64,000 bases of DNA, taken from assembly GCA_030041985.1 (NCBI GenBank), contig JASIAM010000221.1:17104-81103 (forward strand). The letters are read 5' to 3'. The notes under the pieces are model-generated. The model made no database searches, had not been told where the DNA came from, and worked only from the letters and a program-made list of their open reading frames with translations. Made by a program: the position numbers and the translations under genes. The stretch's first letter is position 1; each line of letters opens with the position of its first letter. The stretch is from Bryobacteraceae bacterium (GTDB lineage: Bacteria > Acidobacteriota > Terriglobia > Bryobacterales > Bryobacteraceae). Of this stretch, positions 60,625 through 64,000 are shown one piece after another.

Positions 60625-63600
60625 ATGAAGCAATGCAGGCGCATTCGCCTGGTCTTGGGAGGTTTACTTTTGTGCGCGCCACTCGCGCTCCAAGTGGCGG
60701 CGCAACAAGCACCCGCACAGGGCCAACCGCCCGCACCTTCTCCGCAATCGCCCGCGCGGCCGGCCTCTCCGCAATCACCCACTCCGCAGCCGCCGGCCCA
60801 GCCCAACGCGCCCACGCCCCAGCAGAATCCACCGGCTCAGCGTCCACCCAATCCCTTTGAAAACGTTCCGGCTCCGGCGCCAGCCCAGCCTCCCGCCGCG
60901 CAGCCGCCACAGGGTGCTCCGGGACAACCGCCCCAGTTGGAAGCCCCTCCGCCAACCCCGGGCGTTGCTCCGAATCCCTCACAACCCGGCGGCCAAGTTA
61001 TCGAGGCCATCGAGTTCCGGGGCGCCCGCCGCGTTCCTCAGGATACCCTCCGTGCGTTGATTTTTAGCAGGGTTGGCGACATCTACAACCAGGACACCAT
61101 AGGGCGCGACATCACCGCCTTGTGGAACTCGGGACGGTTCGACGATATTCGCGTGGAAACCGAGCCCGGCAAAACAGGAGTCGTCGTCACCTTTGTAGTC
61201 GAGGAACGCCGCGTGATCCGGTCGATCGACTATCCGGGCCTAAAGTCCGCCACCGTTTCCGACGTTCTCGACCGCTTCAAAGAACGGCGCGTGGGTCTCA
61301 CGGTGGAATCCCAATACGACCCCAACAAAGTGCAACGCGCGGCTGTGGTTCTCAAGGAACTCCTCGCTGAGCGCGGCCGCCAATACGCCACGGTTACTCC
61401 CGAAGTCAAGCAGATCCCGCCTTCTTCGCTCGCGGTCAGTTTCGTGGTTAATGAAGGGCCGAAGGTAAAAGTCGGCACAATCACAATCACGGGGAACAAG
61501 GCGTTCTCGCAGCGCGAAGTCATCCGCGCGATGAAGAACAGTCATCCCATCGGGATCCCTTATTCCATCGTCCTCGAGGACCTCTTCGCCAAAACGTACG
61601 ACGCGGACAAACTGGAAGAGGACAAAGAGTTCGTTCGCAGCGCTTATCAGGATAAAGGCTATTTCACCGCCAAGGTTCTGGATGCTATGGTGACAATCCA
61701 CCGCACCGGCGGAACAGGCTGGCGCCTGCCTCTGATCAAACCAAACAACGCAGGCCTCCATGCCGATATCACTCTGCCCGTGGAAGAAGGCCGGCTGTAC
61801 AAGCTCGGCAAGATGAATTTCGTCGGCGTGAAGCTCTTTCGCGCGCCGCAAACCCTGGCGGGCGCTTTGTTCAAGATGCAGCCCGGCGACATATTCTCCA
61901 CCGCCAAATTTCGCGATGGCTTAAAGAACATGCGCGACCTCTACGGCCAGTTCGGCTACATGGATTTCGTTCCCGAACCCTCTTTCGACTTTCCGGGCGG
62001 TGACCAGATCGATGTGACAATTACCGCCGACGAAGGCAAACAGTTCTTTGTACGCCGCATCGAGTTCTCCGGCAACACCACCACGCGCGATAAAGTCATC
62101 CGCCGCGAAATCCTGCTCGATGAAGGCGACATGTTCAACAGCAAGCTGTGGGAAATCAGTTTGCTGCGCCTCAACCAGCTCGGGTATTTCGAACCACTCA
62201 AAAAAGAGGACGCCGCCGATATCCGCCCCAACCGGCAAACCGGCACGGTGGATATCACGCTGAAGGTGAAGGAGCGCGGCAAAAACACCATCGGGCTGAA
62301 CGGCGGCGTTTCCGGTATTGCCGGCACCTTCATCGGCGCCAACTATTCCACTAACAATTTCCTCGGATTGGGCGAGACTCTCTCGCTCGAATCCCAGATC
62401 GGAACGACTCTCCGGTCGGCCAGCTTTGGTTTCACGGAACCGTACCTTTTCGATAAACCCATCCAGACCGGCTTCCGCGTATACGTCCAGAAATACACAT
62501 TCAACGAAGCACAACAGGCTTCCATCCTGGCGGGTGTCAACCTGATCCCGCTCTACAACCAACTGGGAAGCCAGAATCTGCTGAACTATTCGCAAGACAG
62601 CTACGGGTTTTCGGTTTCGAGCAGCTATCAGCTTAAGCGCAGCTTCGCGCGCGTGGGAATCAGCTTCGGCTACGACATTTCGAGCGTCAAGACCTTGACC
62701 ACTGCCTCTACCGATTATTTCCAGTACATCGATTTCAGCGGCGTCAACGGGCCCAATTCCCTATCCGGTATCCGCACTGTTCACGTGACTCCCTCGTACT
62801 CTTACAACACCACCAATTCGCCGATGAACCCCACCAGTGGCAAGAGCCTCTTCTTTTCGGTGGATGCCGCCGCCAGCGTTCTGGGCGGCAACGTGAACAC
62901 CCTCAAACCAGCTTTCGATCTTAAGTTTTACAAACCTTCTCCGTTCAATAAGAAACATACGCTGGCATTTCATTTGATGGGCGACATCGAAACCGGCTAC
63001 GGCGGCAAAGAAATCCCGCCGTTCTCCCGCCGGTTCATCGGTGGTGAGTTCGACATCCGTGGCTTTGAAGACTGGGGCGTCACGCCGATCGGTTTTATCC
63101 CATCGAGCGCATCGGTCTCTGTGCTCAATGCCGATGGCTCGGCGCGCACCCAGCAGACTGTCGTAGGGGGAGTGGTCAGCAGTTCCGCCGTGACCATGCA
63201 GATACCCACCTACCAGCTCATCACGCCGGGCGGCGATGCCACCGCGGTCGGTAATTTCGAGTACCGCATTCCGATTGTCGGGCCCGTTACGGCCGCGTTG
63301 TTCTTCGATGCCGGCGATAACCGCATTCTGCGTCTGAGCCAGCTTGAGGTCGTTCCCGAGCGTATCCAACAACTCAATGCGCAATTCCCTACCGCCAATT
63401 TCAGTAATAAGGTATATATCGCCCCGGGAACACAAGCGCTTCGCACATCGACCGGCCTGGAAATCCAGGTAGTATTGCCCGTTGTCAAGGCGCCTTTCCG
63501 CGTGTATTTTGCGTACAATCCCACCACGGTTCGCGAATACCTGCAGCCGCCCATTGTGGCGGATCGCTCTATGTTCCCCAACCAAGCGACCTTCAATAAC

Positions 63601-63681
63601 GCTGTCGCCAGCTACGGAGAAGCGTATCCTTTCTTTGAGAAGCGGGACCTGTTCCGCTTCACCGTTGGCAGGACGTTTTAA
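60625..63681 (+). CDS. bamA: Outer membrane protein assembly factor BamA
   Basis: The 1018-residue protein has a signal peptide (LVLGGLLLCAPLALQVAA), a Pro/Gln-rich linker of about 100 residues, five POTRA-like repeats (from GQVIEAIEFRGARRVPQDTLRALIFSRVGD; KVKVGTITITGNKAFSQREVI; KQFFVRRIEFSGNTTTRDKVI) and a 16-strand barrel with RRFIGGEFDIRGF, which carries the conserved RGF of loop 6, and the terminal aromatic F in VGRTF. It inserts beta-barrels into the outer membrane. A ribosome binding site AGAAAGG precedes it. It is followed by an OmpH/Skp gene, as in many bacteria. The long linker is unusual for the family. Confidence 0.95.
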   Translation: MKQCRRIRLVLGGLLLCAPLALQVAAQQAPAQGQPPAPSPQSPARPASPQSPTPQPPAQPNAPTPQQNPPAQRPPNPFENVPAPAPAQPPAAQPPQGAPGQPPQLEAPPPTPGVAPNPSQPGGQVIEAIEFRGARRVPQDTLRALIFSRVGDIYNQDTIGRDITALWNSGRFDDIRVETEPGKTGVVVTFVVEERRVIRSIDYPGLKSATVSDVLDRFKERRVGLTVESQYDPNKVQRAAVVLKELLAERGRQYATVTPEVKQIPPSSLAVSFVVNEGPKVKVGTITITGNKAFSQREVIRAMKNSHPIGIPYSIVLEDLFAKTYDADKLEEDKEFVRSAYQDKGYFTAKVLDAMVTIHRTGGTGWRLPLIKPNNAGLHADITLPVEEGRLYKLGKMNFVGVKLFRAPQTLAGALFKMQPGDIFSTAKFRDGLKNMRDLYGQFGYMDFVPEPSFDFPGGDQIDVTITADEGKQFFVRRIEFSGNTTTRDKVIRREILLDEGDMFNSKLWEISLLRLNQLGYFEPLKKEDAADIRPNRQTGTVDITLKVKERGKNTIGLNGGVSGIAGTFIGANYSTNNFLGLGETLSLESQIGTTLRSASFGFTEPYLFDKPIQTGFRVYVQKYTFNEAQQASILAGVNLIPLYNQLGSQNLLNYSQDSYGFSVSSSYQLKRSFARVGISFGYDISSVKTLTTASTDYFQYIDFSGVNGPNSLSGIRTVHVTPSYSYNTTNSPMNPTSGKSLFFSVDAAASVLGGNVNTLKPAFDLKFYKPSPFNKKHTLAFHLMGDIETGYGGKEIPPFSRRFIGGEFDIRGFEDWGVTPIGFIPSSASVSVLNADGSARTQQTVVGGVVSSSAVTMQIPTYQLITPGGDATAVGNFEYRIPIVGPVTAALFFDAGDNRILRLSQLEVVPERIQQLNAQFPTANFSNKVYIAPGTQALRTSTGLEIQVVLPVVKAPFRVYFAYNPTTVREYLQPPIVADRSMFPNQATFNNAVASYGEAYPFFEKRDLFRFTVGRTF

Positions 63682-63734
63682 ACAGGAAACAGGCCGCCTT
63701 GGGTATACTAAAATTTGACTAATCAGGAGTTACC

Positions 63735-64000
63735 GTGTTGAAGAGCAATCAGTTTGCCAAGCAGTTAGCATGTTCCGCGCTTGTCCTGGCCGCCGCCACG
63801 CTGGCGCACGCTCAAAGCGCCACTACGCCCACCAAGGTCGGCTACATCCATGTGCAGGCTGCCGTCTTCAGTACCAAGGAAGGTAAGAAAGCGGGCGACG
63901 AGCTGAATACCAAGTTTGGTGCGAAGAAGGCTGAGTTGGAAAAAAAGCAAGCCAATATCGATCAGCTCAAAGATACGTTGCAAAAAGGCAACGCGACGAT
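63735..64000 (+). CDS. OmpH/Skp-family periplasmic chaperone (start only)
   Basis: The gene runs beyond the window. AGGAG precedes a GTG at 63735 and a TTG at 63738; either can start it. A signal peptide (QLACSALVLAAATLAHAQS) is followed by KVGYIHVQAAVFSTKEGKKA and a coiled region (ELNTKFGAKKAELEKKQANIDQL), which is the OmpH pattern. Skp-like chaperones carry unfolded barrel proteins to BamA, fitting its place after bamA. Confidence 0.85.
   Translation, partial: MLKSNQFAKQLACSALVLAAATLAHAQSATTPTKVGYIHVQAAVFSTKEGKKAGDELNTKFGAKKAELEKKQANIDQLKDTLQKGNAT

Overview
The window reads as a piece of an acidobacterial chromosome, probably of the Bryobacterales / Candidatus Solibacter type. This is an inference from gene content: GC-rich coding, PadR-plus-membrane-protein pairs, Ser/Thr kinases with beta-propeller C-termini, an ECF sigma factor of the type common there, c-type cytochrome/copper monooxygenase-like secreted proteins and frequent remnants of mobile DNA. 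No database was consulted.

Region 1 (about 1-13.9 kb, all minus strand) is a compact, intact-looking tailed-phage morphogenesis cluster read from right to left: small-terminase candidate, terL, portal, coiled-coil scaffold, major capsid protein, connector, tail terminator, tail tube, a tail chaperone with a clear -1 frameshift site, a very short tape measure, two related distal-tail proteins and a giant tail-tip/hub protein. No integrase, repressor, replication or lysis genes are visible; the upstream side ends in a strong terminator, then a small basic protein gene and a decayed cytochrome P450. The window edge cuts the other side, so the cluster could be a prophage or a domesticated gene-transfer-agent-like unit.

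Region 2 (15-21 kb) has a padR regulator with a membrane-protein partner, divergent from an ABC transporter ATPase. The ATPase overlaps the gene of a remarkable 932-residue membrane permease with a serine beta-lactamase domain embedded in it; a second, internally deleted copy follows. PadR-type ATGT-N8-ACAT palindromes lie in the divergent promoter.

Region 3 (21-46.5 kb) is ordinary chromosome: a WbuC-like cupin with an in-frame tandem hairpin repeat, polX, a Nudix hydrolase, a VapBC pair, an alkyltransferase-like protein, a lipoprotein amidohydrolase, a PCMT-like methyltransferase, a DinB protein, a secreted cytochrome/copper oxygenase, a STAS protein followed by a full RND tripartite efflux operon, a glycosyltransferase with a glycogen-debranching-type enzyme, two secreted proteins, leuB-leuC-leuD and a flavin reductase.

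Region 4 (46.5-60.1 kb) is accessory and decayed. Two direct copies of a tRNA 3'-end-like sequence bracket a kinase pseudogene, a Ser/Thr kinase, a secreted protein and an ECF sigma factor. Beyond them lie an IS630-type transposase in two frames, a HigB/HigA-like toxin-antitoxin pair with palindromic operators, a second HK97-type prophage remnant, a multiply frameshifted gene of a widespread unknown family, and a broken tyrosine recombinase abutting the 3' end of tRNA-Met. Region 5 (60.1-64 kb) returns to core genome with tRNA-Met(CAT), bamA and the start of an OmpH/Skp-like chaperone gene.
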